Of a DNA stretch of 64,000 nucleotides, positions 47,801 through 58,021 are shown one piece after another (the stretch's first letter is position 1; the number at the start of each line of letters is the position of its first letter). The position numbers and the translations under genes were made by a program. Under the pieces are notes generated by a model, which saw nothing but the letters and a program-made list of their open reading frames with translations, did no database searches and was not told the DNA's origin. The DNA comes from Paraspadella gotoi (taxonomy: Eukaryota > Chaetognatha). The DNA lies in contig CM119265.1 in the NCBI GenBank assembly GCA_051294375.1, forward strand, positions 12,389,866-12,453,865. Direction: 5' to 3'.

Positions 47801-50004
47801 ACGGCTTTCCTTTTCTCCTCGGAAACGACCTCTGCGATTCCTCTGCGTCAAACGTGATCCTCGTCTTGAAGCCTTCTCCGATTTGACCTCGATCCATGAC
47901 GCGTTGGATCTCGATCCCCGTCTTGGAGTCTTTCCCCTTTCGTACTCGATCCACCACGCGTTGATTCTCGATCCCGTCGTCCTCTTTCCGATCGATGACG
48001 CCCTGCGGCTCTGAAGTCGAAACCTTTCCACAGCGGGTTTTTCGGGTAGGGGAAGAAATTTAACTCCATGAGCGGGTTTTCAGGGGTACAACCATTGACG
48101 AATTAGAGCGAGTATATAAGAGGGGGTCGCCTACTGAAACACTGAGAAGACGTCTCAATTCTTCAACAGAGGTAAGCTCTGACTCGCGGAACAACATAAA
48201 TATTTTTTTTCGGTCGGTCTGTCTGTCCGTAGGTCAATCCTATTTAACTTTTAAATTCTTATAACTCGGGTAATATTACATTATTTTGATAAATATATGG
48301 TAGTAAGATGCATATGTTTTCATGCTTGTGTACTTATGCAGTCATGTAATCAAAACTAAATGTGATAAAAAAATAAGCCGAAAGTGTTTATGGCACAAAT
48401 TATATAATACGATGTAATTTTAATTCATACTTAGTTAAGGTATTACATATAAAATGCTTGTTAAACGTATGTTTTAAACTTGTGCAATCACTTAACCACG
48501 TTAAAATGCGGTTATTTTGTATTACACTCTCAGTTTTACTAGTCATTTTACTTAAATTTTTATAAATGCTCAAAAAAATGAATGAATGCAAAAAGAAAGT
48601 TAAAGCGGCGCAACGCCTTGACTATGGCGGTTCTTAATTTATATATATATATATTGATATTTATATATTTTTAGACATATTTTTTTTTATTGTGATTGGT
48701 GAATGAAATGGTGATTTTTAGGGAATTCTTTATGAATGGGGTATCAAACTATAGGAAACTGTAGGTATGCATTCTAAAGTAAAATAAATAAATTAATTGA
48801 AAAATCGGAAAAGAATGTGGTTTTCATACGCACCTCCACATAAGTTGGTACAAAGCCTGGAATAAATTTGTCGCTTTGTTTCCCGATAGAAGAATCTAGA
48901 AACAATAAAACGGTGCGGAAATTACATTAGTTCACTGTAATATTAGTGTTGATCGAAAGCTTGTAAGGTCTTAATTGAAAGCATGCAGGGTCTTTACATG
49001 TTTTTTATAATGTCAAAGGAATGGAGGTAGTAACCAACTCGGGCCCGTTCAAAGTCAGGGGAAAGGTACCTTGTTTTATGAATTTATGAATAATTTTAAA
49101 GTGTTTTTTTTTCATATTGATAAATCCGAATAAACCATGAAAATCCACTTTAAGAAAATTCCTGCCAAATTTACATGGTTATTTTTTAGATGTACTTATA
49201 AGTATAAATTAAACAAAATATCAAACAATTAGGGAATTTTATTAATTATGTATAACAGAAAGTGGAACGTTTTTGAACAAGGACATTAACTAAAATTGGT
49301 TTTCAAGACGTCTATAATTCACTTTTTCGGTCCGTTGGTCCGCCCCCCCAATCTTGTCGGGCATTCACTTATATCATGTCAGAACATCGAATTAAGATAA
49401 ATTATACCAAAAAAAAGATGTCCGTCCATCCGTCTCTCTGTCTGTCTGTCCGTCCATCCCACCTTAGCAAAAAACTCCAATTACTCGTGATTTGATGGAT
49501 GGATTGAAATGAAATTTTGTGTGTTGGTAGGAAAGTGTGATTGAGCTGGAAATAAAGTTTCGATGGAATCGTCCGAGTGGAAATGAGTTAAAGTGGAAAA
49601 AAAATTCACTATTTGAACGCCAATTACTCATGAGCGAATGGGGCGATTGATTTCAAATTTTGTATGTGGGTAGGAAAGTGTGTGATTGAGCAGGAAATAA
49701 AGTTTCGATGGAATCGTCCAAGTGGAAATGAGTTAAAATAGAAAAAAACAAAATCTATTTCACTATTTGATTATGCTTTTTTTATTTTTATATTAAGCGT
49801 AAATTCAAGCTGCATTATTTAATTATTAATAAATAAGTAATTAATTATTAATTATTTGTAATTAATTAATTAATTTTGTGATCGATGCTGTTTTGTGATT
49901 GAGAGGCGAGACAAAGTGGAAAACGATTTTGACACAAATAAAAAAAAATTAATATTATATCTGATTAGCTGCTTACCGCTAATGATCGTGGGCAGATCCG
50001 GCAT
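47021..50004 (-). CDS. Small unidentified protein, six exons
   Basis: Minus-strand exons 50004-49977, 48895-48834, 47724-47559, 47475-47410, 47318-47160 and 47043-47021 join in phase to 167 residues with good splice sites. The polypyrimidine tract of exon 3 is the CT side of the long micros­atellite at 47745-47796. Middle residues are amphipathic helix-like (VNEFFSPIFRIVESEVQDIF, FLKNLVTDYLSKI). A very weak resemblance to the lysosomal BORC subunit BORCS8 (DKF ... HRVNEFF against DKF ... YRLQEHV) is noted but not relied on. The two 5' exons are tiny and scattered among repeats, so the N-terminus is less sure. The gene overlaps, antisense, the promoter and first intron of the next plus-strand gene. 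Confidence 0.55.
47745..47796. repeat. GA/CT microsatellite
   Basis: An uninterrupted run of about 26 GA units. On the minus strand it is a CT run lying about 20 bases before the acceptor of exon 3 of the 47021-50004 gene, where it can act as the polypyrimidine tract. Confidence 0.95.
47810..48030. repeat. Imperfect minisatellite upstream of a TATA box
   Basis: Roughly 40- to 60-bp units with CTCGATCC, GACGCGTTG and CCCGTCTTGG-like words repeat imperfectly. Frames are open on both strands because of the period, not because of coding. It lies just upstream of the TATA box at 48113 and may contribute to that promoter. Confidence 0.6.
48113..48171 (+). promoter_or_regulatory. TATA box and untranslated first exon of VWD gene 1
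   Basis: TATATAAG at 48113-48120 is followed, about 30 bp on, by a likely start region and a strong donor (CAGAG then GTAAGCT) after 48171. The matching acceptor is at 50188 (TTTCTTTCAG), 23 bp before the ATG at 50212. This implies a short untranslated exon (about 48145-48171) and a 2-kb first intron. The second VWD gene has a similar arrangement near 54521-54590. Confidence 0.6.
48952..49100 (-). repeat. Repeat family A copy
   Basis: Diverged full-length copy on the minus strand. It runs from the tail side (GATCGAAAGCTTGTAAGGTC) through GTTCAAAGTCAGGGGAAAGG, with the AATTGGTAC end decayed. It sits in the first intron of VWD gene 1. Confidence 0.6.
49314..49876 (-). repeat. Repeat family C, copy 2
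   Basis: Reverse-complement copy of 34237-34920. It has the GGTCCGCCCCCCCAATCTTG end, the GTCCGTCCATCC tract, and two monomers with TTTCGATGGAATCGTCC and GTGTGTGATTGAGC-like words, and ends in a TTAATTAAT tract. It lies in the first intron of VWD gene 1. Confidence 0.75.
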
Positions 50005-50211
50005 TGTTTGCTCAAACTTGTTTAATACCGATACTTACTGCCACGAAATGTTCAATATCGTTATCAAATATTAACTGCAAGAAAATATTAGTGATGCCTT
50101 TTGTCATAATATTACAAATAGGTAAATTGAGGTAATCCAATTAAAACGTATATGTAGTAAGTAGTAAAATGTAAAATATTTCTTTCAGAAACAAACACAG
50201 TCACATAGACA

Positions 50212-52117
50212 ATGATTTGCTTGCATTTCGGTATCTTGATATTTGTGATGGCGTTGCCATTTGAAACTTCTCGGACGACGGCTACCAGTTTACAAAATAG
50301 AAGAGACCTCAGCTGCCGCACCGTTAAGGTTTTCAAGTGTTCTCGAGAGGACATGAAAATGCAACCCCCCTCAAATGATATTAAACGCAAATGGTGTGAT
50401 GGTTACAGTAGCTCAAATTGTGAAGGTATGTTCAAAGATAAATGTAACTTTTTTAAAAACTTCTAATTATTTAATAAAATTTAACATTGTGTAATAATTT
50501 TTTGGAATCGTGGGGCAAGCATTATATATTATTGCATAAATAACAAATAGCGCAGGTGTGGACTTTAATCAAACTTTTCGCCCATTTTAGTTGGATATAC
50601 GGTTTTTCATCGACACCCAGTCTACTATACTTATAATTATGATGTTATGGTAAAGATTCGTCGGGATCTAAATTTAGGAATGTCACACGAATCAGACGAA
50701 ATCAAGTTCTGCTACAGACATCGTAGTAAGACTGAATTGATCGATGCTGCCCAGGCCATGTGCCGACAAGCTGGGTTGGGCGACGCCATGTCTGGAGGCA
50801 ATTCGTACATAACCGCGCGACAAGAGATTTATGATCAGTTTGGTGAATATGCTGAAAAAAGAACATGGTTGGCTTACCTTAAATGCCCTCAGTTAGCTAA
50901 GGGCATTGAGGATTGTAATTTCGAATTTCTCGAACCGGGAGCCACTTGTTATTTAATGGAAGCTAACTGTGTACGGGCAACATGTTTTGACCATAATAAT
51001 GCAATATATGCTACAAGGTGGCGTCGTTATGGCCAAATATGTAAAAGTGGATGCATGTCTAGGTATTGCTTGCGATGCCGTCCCTCCTGTAAGCCCAATA
51101 ACGTACATACAGGCTATGTATATTATGACCCACATTTTCGTACTTTGGACGATGCCCAATTCAGTTTTATGGGAACGTGTACATACACATTAATAAAAAC
51201 TGATGAAGTAACTATCGAAGGAAAGTATGACCCTTGTGGAAAAGATCAGGTCACTTGTCTCAGAAGGGTCACTATCAAAACCCGCAATACTGAACTAATA
51301 CTACTACACCGACATGATGGAGAAAAAAAAAGAACTATTCTGAAAGAAAAAGGCGTTGAAAAAAAAATGTCAATCCCCTATACCAACAAAGATATCGCTA
51401 TTTATGAAGCTTCATCTGAATTTGATACGGTTGATATTTGGTGTGGAATCAAAGTTGCATGGGACTGGCGCTCTGAGGTTATTTTTGGCCTAAATGATAA
51501 TTATAAAGGGAAAAAAGAAGGCACAGATGAGTTTAAAGTGAAAGGCTTATTTGGTAACTATGATGGTAATCCAGCCAATGACATGATGAAACCAAATGGA
51601 GAACTAGAACCTGATCCCGATTTATTCGGTGAAAGCTGGAGAATTGATAACAGTGAATGCGGCGATTCTGTTAGCAATCTCACGCAATCTCACGCAAGAA
51701 GAGAGAAAGGCAGCACATGCTGACTGTGATGTTATCAACAAGGCTCCGTTCACGGAATGTAATAGAACCGAACAAAGAAAAATCTCTTATGAAAACTGCT
51801 TGGTTGATGTAGCAAAGTGCGGCCAGAAAATTGCCAAGAGAGATTGTCTTTGTCCATCACTTGAAGAATATGCCGATACTTGCTCTCAAAATAATCAAGT
51901 AGTTAAGAATTGGCGCGGTTCTGTGAAACTTTGCGAGCTGCCCTGTCCCACGGGTCAGGAATTTAATACCTGCAAGGAATCATGTTTTAGCACCTGTCAC
52001 CGAATCAATTTGGATAGCGGACCTGCTTGTGAGCCTATGTGCGTCGAGGGTTGTGCTTGTCCAAAGGATAAAGCGCTTGATGAAAATGGAAAATGTGTCG
52101 ATCAAAATGAGTGTTGA
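50212..52117 (+). CDS. Secreted SRCR-like/VWD/C8/TIL protein, copy 1, frameshifted
   Basis: Coding exons 50212-50425 and 50591 onward. A signal peptide (MICLHFGILIFVMAL) is followed by a short Cys segment, a region with SRCR-like spacing (AAQAMCRQAGLGDA, then WLAYLKC), and a von Willebrand type D domain around GYVYYDPHF and GLFGNYDGNP. In the present reading the frame then breaks: CAATCTCACG is present twice in a row (51675-51684, 51685-51694) where copy 2 has one, and a stop follows at 51723. The C8 and TIL regions continue in the next frame to 52117 with no other damage, so the break is recent, polymorphic or a sequencing error. AATAAA at 52128 follows. Paralogue at 55861-58021. Confidence 0.85.
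51675..51694 (+). other. 10-bp tandem duplication causing a frameshift
   Basis: CAATCTCACG occurs twice head to tail. It falls between the VWD domain and the C8 domain of VWD gene 1 and shifts the frame by one base, leading to a stop at 51723. The paralogue has no duplication at the matching place. Confidence 0.9.
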
Positions 52118-52259
52118 CCAGGAGACGAATAAAGAAAAAGTTTATACGCCATCACAGGTGTTAGGACCAGTATATACTACAGTATATTCCACCACCTACT
52201 AGGACTAAAATAATCAAAAGTAGTGAATGAATATAAATGACAATATGAGAAAAAAAAAC

Positions 52260-52850
52260 TTAGAGCCAAACTTCGTCAATGGGGTGGGTCAGAAGTTTGA
52301 TTTGGGAACCTTTCCAAATGAAACTTCATACATTTCTGAGAAAACTTTCAATGGAGCAAAATTTTCTAAAATGGCAAGAAGCATTAGTAATTAATTTTTT
52401 AATATTTATTCATAGATAGGAAATGTCAAAAGTTTTTTTTGTAATTTTTTATTTTTAAAAGCAGATTCAAATAGCTTATAAAAAGTTATCTACACAAAGT
52501 ATAATTTTTTTTCTCAATATTTTGATGATAAGTGGGTTTAAATTGAGAAAAACCTTAAAAAATCATCATCATCATCATCATCCGATGATTTTAACAGTTT
52601 TTACTAATTTTTAGTAATAAAACATCAAAATTTTAAAAAGTTGTAATTATATTTTTTGCTGAACTTTTTAAGCTCTATCAGAATCAATTAAAAAACTTAA
52701 AATATCAAAAAAAAAATTTTGACATTATATAGCAATATAATAATATTAATTAGCGAATTACTCATGGTTCGGAACATTTTTGCAAAAAAATATTTTAACA
52801 CAATAATTAATACCAATAATGGATTAGTTTAATGCTGTTCCCATTAAAAT
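52260..52850 (-). repeat. Repeat family B, copy 2
   Basis: Reverse-complement match to 37717-38490, similar along most of its length (TGGGAACCTTTCCAAATGAA, then a CATCATCATCATC tract, to AATCCATTATTGGTATTAAT on the complement). It lies just downstream of VWD gene 1. Confidence 0.8.
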
Positions 52851-53304
52851 TTGAATTTGGTCGGCTACCGCTAAAAAAAGAGGACATTCTTAAATCTTAA
52901 ATTACGCCAGTTTTCTACATATATTTAAAAAACTTATAAATGGTAAATGTCGATTTCTAAAAAGGGAATCCATATGTGTAAGTTAAAATAAAATCGATAC
53001 AGCCATTCAAGACATATTCCTATAGCACCCGAAGGAGAAGTGGTCAAAAACAAGAAGGGAAAAAAGAATTATTGAAGATCTGAAAAAAAAAACAAGGATG
53101 CCAATCAGCGTTGAATTGATACAAAAATTATCAATGGGAAGTGTTGAATTTTGAAAGAAGAATCCAATCCAAATGTGTTGCGCCGAAGTGACTGCCTTAT
53201 CACATGTATTTCTCGTGACATGACATGACATGACATGAATACATGACTACAATAACTTATTAACTATCTTAGCCCGTGTATGTATGATATGCACTGCATC
53301 AAAA

Positions 53305-53490
53305 TTCAATTTTTTATTCCTTATAGTTTTATGATTTCCTCAAGGCAGTCCCTTAGATTTGAGATTTTTTTCGTCTTAACAAAGGAGCAACCAACTATAG
53401 ACAAATTATATGCAATTTTAACGTAAGTGGGACAGATCGACGGATAGACATACCGACCGACAGACCGACCGAGTACTCGCGGCGCAACTA
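53305..53490 (+). repeat. Repeat family D, copy 2
   Basis: Ends GACAGACCGACC then GAGTACTCGCGGCGCAACTA, as at 42110-42305. The upstream part contains ACTATAGACAAATTATATGC, matching ACTATAGGCAAGTTATAAGC in copy 1. Confidence 0.65.
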
Positions 53491-53734
53491 AAAAAAAATC
53501 GGTCCAGTCATTCAAGAGCGGCCTTCACTGGCTTTCTTTTCTTTAGTTATTTTTTCCCAGAATTTAATTTTAACTGTAATGTTTAATATAAATATATTTT
53601 TAAACTTATAAAACAATCCCTAACCCTCAACTTTTGTATCTGTTAATCTGTTACTTACTTTAGAGCGAAAACCATTATGTACCTTTGCACCAATGTGAAT
53701 AATATATTGCACTTTACATTTTGCACAAGTCTAT

Positions 53735-53800
53735 TTTTTGAAAGTTATATTCAATAAATGGATAATTTTTATATTGGTTGTACCAATTTCATTCAAAAGT
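53735..53800 (-). repeat. Repeat family A fragment
   Basis: Carries only the complement of the first part of family A (AAATGGATAATTTTTATATT, GGTTGTACCAATTTC). Confidence 0.6.
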
Positions 53801-54520
53801 ATGTTTAATTATAAACATTAAAAACATTAGAAGTTTATAAGTTATAAGTTTCACGATGAAAGACATATATTGTACCTTTTTTACTATAATTTTTTTTACT
53901 TGTAAAAAAATTTGTTAATTTTTTGTCTTTTTGAAAACAGATGTTTCCTGCGTTCGTAAAATTGATGTTAAATCGTTCTTGAAACCGCATTTTTTTATTA
54001 GTATTTTTAGCGTAATACAAACGATAGATATTCTCCACCAAAATCCAAATGGCTCTTAATATATGAATAAATAAAAACATAGAAATAAAGAAACTATGTA
54101 AGAAAAATTAATGAAGCTTCAATAGAGACCCTCTGGTTCTCCTCTTAGCATCTCTCGTCATTTGTTCTTCTTACTTAATATCTAGTACTATTAGTATTTT
54201 TAGCGTAATACAAGTAGCTATTAATATATGAATAAATAAAAAACAAAGAAAGAAACTATATAGGAAAAAGAAATGAAGCGTCAATAGAGATCCTCAGGTT
54301 TTCCTCTTCGCGTCTCTCGTCCTTCGTTCATTATTCAAACTCGACGACCGTCCGGTAGTGCGATGACCTCTTCAATCTTCATGCCGCTTGAAAACCGGGC
54401 GTTGGCCGTTTGAAACCTCTGGGATTTTCGTCACTGGGATTTTTGCTGAGGAATTAAAATCCGTTTGCCGGTTATCCGGTTTTATTGAGAAAAAAAGTTA
54501 AGGAATTGATTCCGAGATAC

Positions 54521-54590
54521 TATTTAAGCGGTTGAGTATCTTAAAAGCTAATGAGGTCTGAATTTGCCCAAGTATTTTTTTTCTCTTTAG
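54521..54590 (+). promoter_or_regulatory. Putative promoter and first exon of VWD gene 2
   Basis: A TATTTAAG motif at 54521 is followed 70 bp later by a donor (TTTAG then GTAAGCTCT) that shares nine bases with the donor of VWD gene 1. The matching acceptor would be TTTATGCAG just after 55830, placing the ATG at 55861 27 bases into exon 2. Support comes from the parallel with gene 1. Confidence 0.4.
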
Positions 54591-54796
54591 GTAAGCTCTA
54601 TATCAATACAGCTTTTATTTCTTTTCTGATTATATTTGAAATTTTATCTTTATTTGATGACATCGACGATTTTGTTTGTTTTTTTTTGAAAGAAAAGGAC
54701 AAGCTTCGGCTTAGGCCTTCATCAGTGCATATGTTAATTAAAAACTTTGCGGCTGTTGTCATCAAATGACATCAAAATGCTATTAGGTTATATTTT

Positions 54797-55497
54797 TAGT
54801 CGGATCTACTTAACAGCAGATCCCGACTCTATAATTCACGATCGGTCCGCCCCCTGAATCTTGTCGGGCATTCACTTATATCATGTCATAACATCGAATA
54901 ATGATAAATTATGCAAAAAAAAAAAATTTCCGTCCATTCATCTGTCCGTCCGTCTGTCCCACCTTAGCTAAAAACTCCAATTACTCGTGATTGGATGGAT
55001 GGCTTGGAATGAAATTTTGTGTGTGTGTGTGTGTGATTGAGCTGGATATGAAGTTTCGACGGAATCGTGCGAGTGGAAATGAGTTTAAATGGAAAAACAA
55101 CAAAATCTATTTCACTAACTATTCACTAACGCCAATTACTCATGAGTGGATGGGGCGATTGACTTGAAATTTTGTGTGTGGGTAGAAAAGTGTGTGATTA
55201 ATCTGGAAATCTAGAGTGGAAATGAGTTTAAATGGAAAAATCATAAGTCACATTCATGTAAATCTTTTTACTAATTTTAACCCATAATTACTTGAATTAA
55301 TCCTAATTGGATGGATAGAATGAGATGAAATTTTTTGTGTGTGTAGGAAAGTGTGTGATTGAGCAGATATAAAGTTTTGATGGAATCGAGGAGTGGAAAT
55401 GAGTTTGTATGAAAAAAGTCAAGTTGACTTGAATTTTTATTATTTATAATAAATGTTTTAATTAGTTAATTAATTGATTAATTAATTAATTAAATTG
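54797..55497 (-). repeat. Repeat family C, copy 3
   Basis: Reverse-complement copy with TAGTCGGATCTACTT at the outer end, GGTCCGCCCCCTGAATCTTG, a GTCCGTCC tract, and at least three monomers of about 130-150 bp (AATTACTCGTGATTGGATGG and similar). It ends in TTAATTAAT runs. It occupies the presumed first intron of VWD gene 2, as copy 2 does in gene 1. Confidence 0.75.
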
Positions 55498-55721
55498 AAA
55501 AAATAATGCAAGTTGAAAAAATGATGCAAGTTGAAAAAATGATACAAGTTGAAAAAATTATACAAGTTAAATGATGCAAGTTGAAAAAATTATGAAAGTT
55601 GAAAAAAGGATGCAAGTTGAAAAAAGGATGCAAGTTGAAAAAAATATGCAAATTAAAAAAATTATGCAAATGAAAAAAAAATATGCTAGTTGAAAAAATG
55701 ATGCAAGTTGAAAAAAAGACT
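55495..55721. repeat. 18- to 19-bp tandem repeat
   Basis: About twelve units of ATGATGCAAGTTGAAAAA with small changes and one or two indels. It directly abuts repeat family C copy 3. No coding role. Confidence 0.85.
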
Positions 55722-55860
55722 TTTGTATGTACATTTAATTTTATTTAATATACAAATTTATGTCTTTAAATGAAAGAAATTAACAATGAGTACTGGTTCA
55801 AAAAATAGTACTTTAGAACAAATTGATTTATGCAGGAAGGAAAATCTACAAAAAAAGACA

Positions 55861-58021
55861 ATGGCTTCCTCAAAAATTGTTCTCCTTGTATGCTTGATGA
55901 TGTTTATTTCACTGGCTGCCTCATATTATCCTACATCTTCCTATGCTTCGCATTTTGGAGCAAAGCGCCAAATCTGTAGCATCGTGAAGGTTTATAAATG
56001 TGCAAGAGAGGACAAGAGCATGATTCCACCGAAGCAAAACATCAAACGCAATTGGTGCCAATCACGGGACGGTTTTAATTGTGAAGGTATACCATGACTT
56101 TGTCAAAATCCTTATTAAGTTATTTCAGGATGACAGTAATCATTCACACACATAAAGTACTTTTTTTCTTTTTAGCCAGGTATTCTAGGATTAAATAAAC
56201 AAGAATGTGACTCAGTTTTGATTGAAAGCTTGTAAGGTCCGGCTATAAAAGTGATGGAGGCTTTAAACCACCATAGCCTGTTCAAAGTCAGGGGAAAAAT
56301 AACTTATTTATTAAATAAATGGATAATTTTTATATTGGTTGTACCAATTTCTTATATTTCTACAATTAATATTATATAAACTTCTTTCTTTTCTTAGTAT
56401 CATAGTGTGTCTCAACTAATCAATTAATATTTGCACCTGTGATAATTCCTGTTTAATTCTGATCATTTTCCTGTGTACAGTGAGTTATTCGATTAGCCAT
56501 GATTACCCAATATATTACTCTTATCACTATGGCGTTATGGTCAATATTCGTCGGGATCTTACATTGGGAATGGCACATGAATCTGATGAGATAAAGCTTT
56601 GCTATAGATATAGAAGTGATACTTCAATGATTGACGCTGCCCAAGCCATATGCCGACAATCTGGATTGGGAGATGCTTCTTATGCCAGAAATTCATACGT
56701 GAGAGCGCGACAGCAAATTTACAATCAATTTGGCGAATTTGCTGAAAAAAGAACTTGGCTTGCACATCTTAATTGCCCTCAGTTTGCTAAAAGTCTAGAC
56801 GATTGCACTTACGAATTCCTCCAACCAGGGGATACTTGCTATTTGTTGGAAGCTAACTGCATGCAGGCAAGATGCTTCGATCATCACAATGCCATTTATT
56901 CCACTCGGTATCGTCGTTACGGACAGAAATGCATTTCGGGCTGCTCTTCTTATTATTGTTTCCAATGCTCCTCATATTGTGCTCCAGGGAGGGTGCATAC
57001 AGGCTATGTGTACTATGACCCACATTTTACCACTTTGGATGGCGACCAATTCAGCTTCATGGGAACATGCACTTATACATTATTACAAACTGATCTGGTC
57101 ACTATCGAAGGAAAGTATGAGCCTTGTGGAAAAGATCTCGTCACTTGCCTCAGAAGGGTCACCATCAAAATCGGCACAACAGAACTAACATTAAAACAAA
57201 AGAAAGCTGGAAAAAAAGTGGCCTTCTTGAGGATAAAAAGAGATAATATACCAATAACTATACCTTATACTAATAATGATATTGCTATTTATGAGGCTTC
57301 ATCCGAATTTGATACCGTCGATATCTGGTCTGGAATCAAAGTAGCATGGGACTGGCGCTCCGAGATCATCATTGGCTTAGACGATAAGTTTAAAGGAAAA
57401 GAACCAAACGATTTTAAAGTGAAAGGCCTTTTTGGTAATTTTGACGGGAATCCAAACAATGACAGGATGAAACCAAATGGGGATCTGGAAATGGACGAGG
57501 TCAAATTTGGTGAAAGCTGGAGGGTTGAGAACAGTGAATGCGGCGATTCTGCTGCTCATAGCAATCTGACACAAGAGGAGAGAGATAAAGCACATCCTAA
57601 GTGTGATGTCATCAACCAGAAGCCATTCACGTCATGTAACCAAACTCTACATCGAAAAAACTCCTATGAAAACTGCTTGGTTGATGTAGCTAAATGCGGT
57701 AAAGATACGGATATAAAGGACTGTCTTTGTCCATCTCTTGAAGAATACGCGGAATCATGCTCAGAAAATGGTCAAATTATTGAAAAGTGGCGCGATTCTG
57801 TAGAAACTTGCCGGCTTCCATGCCCCACTGGTCAAGTCTTCCAAACCTGCAAGGAATCATGTCTGAGTACCTGCCATCGTATACATCTGGAGAAGGGTCC
57901 AAGTTGCCAATCAATGTGTGTGGAAGGTTGCAATTGTCCAGATGATAAAGCACTCAATAAAGATGGAAAATGCGTTGATATTGCTGAGTGCAGAAAAGAA
58001 GGGAAAGAAGATTCTGATTAA
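55861..58021 (+). CDS. Secreted SRCR-like/VWD/C8/TIL protein, copy 2
   Basis: Exons 55861-56086 and 56481-58021 join in phase to 588 residues. A signal peptide (MASSKIVLLVCLMMFISLAA) dictates the start at 55861 rather than an in-frame ATG 75 bases upstream. It is followed by a short Cys segment, an SRCR-like region (about 80-240: AAQAICRQSGLGDA, WLAHLNC), a VWD domain (about 250-400: VYYDPHF, GLFGNFDGNP), a C8 domain (about 405-495) and a TIL domain (about 500-555: CPTGQVFQTCKESCLSTC). VWD-C8-TIL units occur in mucins, SCO-spondin and zonadhesin; a role in extracellular matrix, mucus or adhesive secretion is inferred. Intact, unlike copy 1. Dibasic and charged tail. Confidence 0.9.
56222..56350 (-). 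repeat. Repeat family A, best complete copy
   Basis: Lies in the intron of VWD gene 2. Reading the complement gives GAAATTGGTACAACCAATAT, AACAGGC-type core, and a tail with GGACCTTACAAGCTTTCAAT. It is useful as the family reference. Confidence 0.75.

Larger units (their letters stand above)
52851..54520. other. Intergenic repeats between the VWD paralogues
   Basis: AT-rich. It contains repeat family D (53305-53490), a fragment of family A (53735-53800) and, at 54000-54330, a direct duplication of about 100 bp (TAGTATTTTTAGCGTAATAC at 54001 and 54191, each followed by an AATAGAGA-CCTC-GGTT block). No exon is supported. Confidence 0.5.

Noticed and set aside
47726-48069. Long minus-strand frames through the GA run and minisatellite
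   Set aside because: Two frames are open at once because the sequence is repetitive, and the translated Leu/Ser run is just the microsatellite. The region fits an intron and promoter instead.
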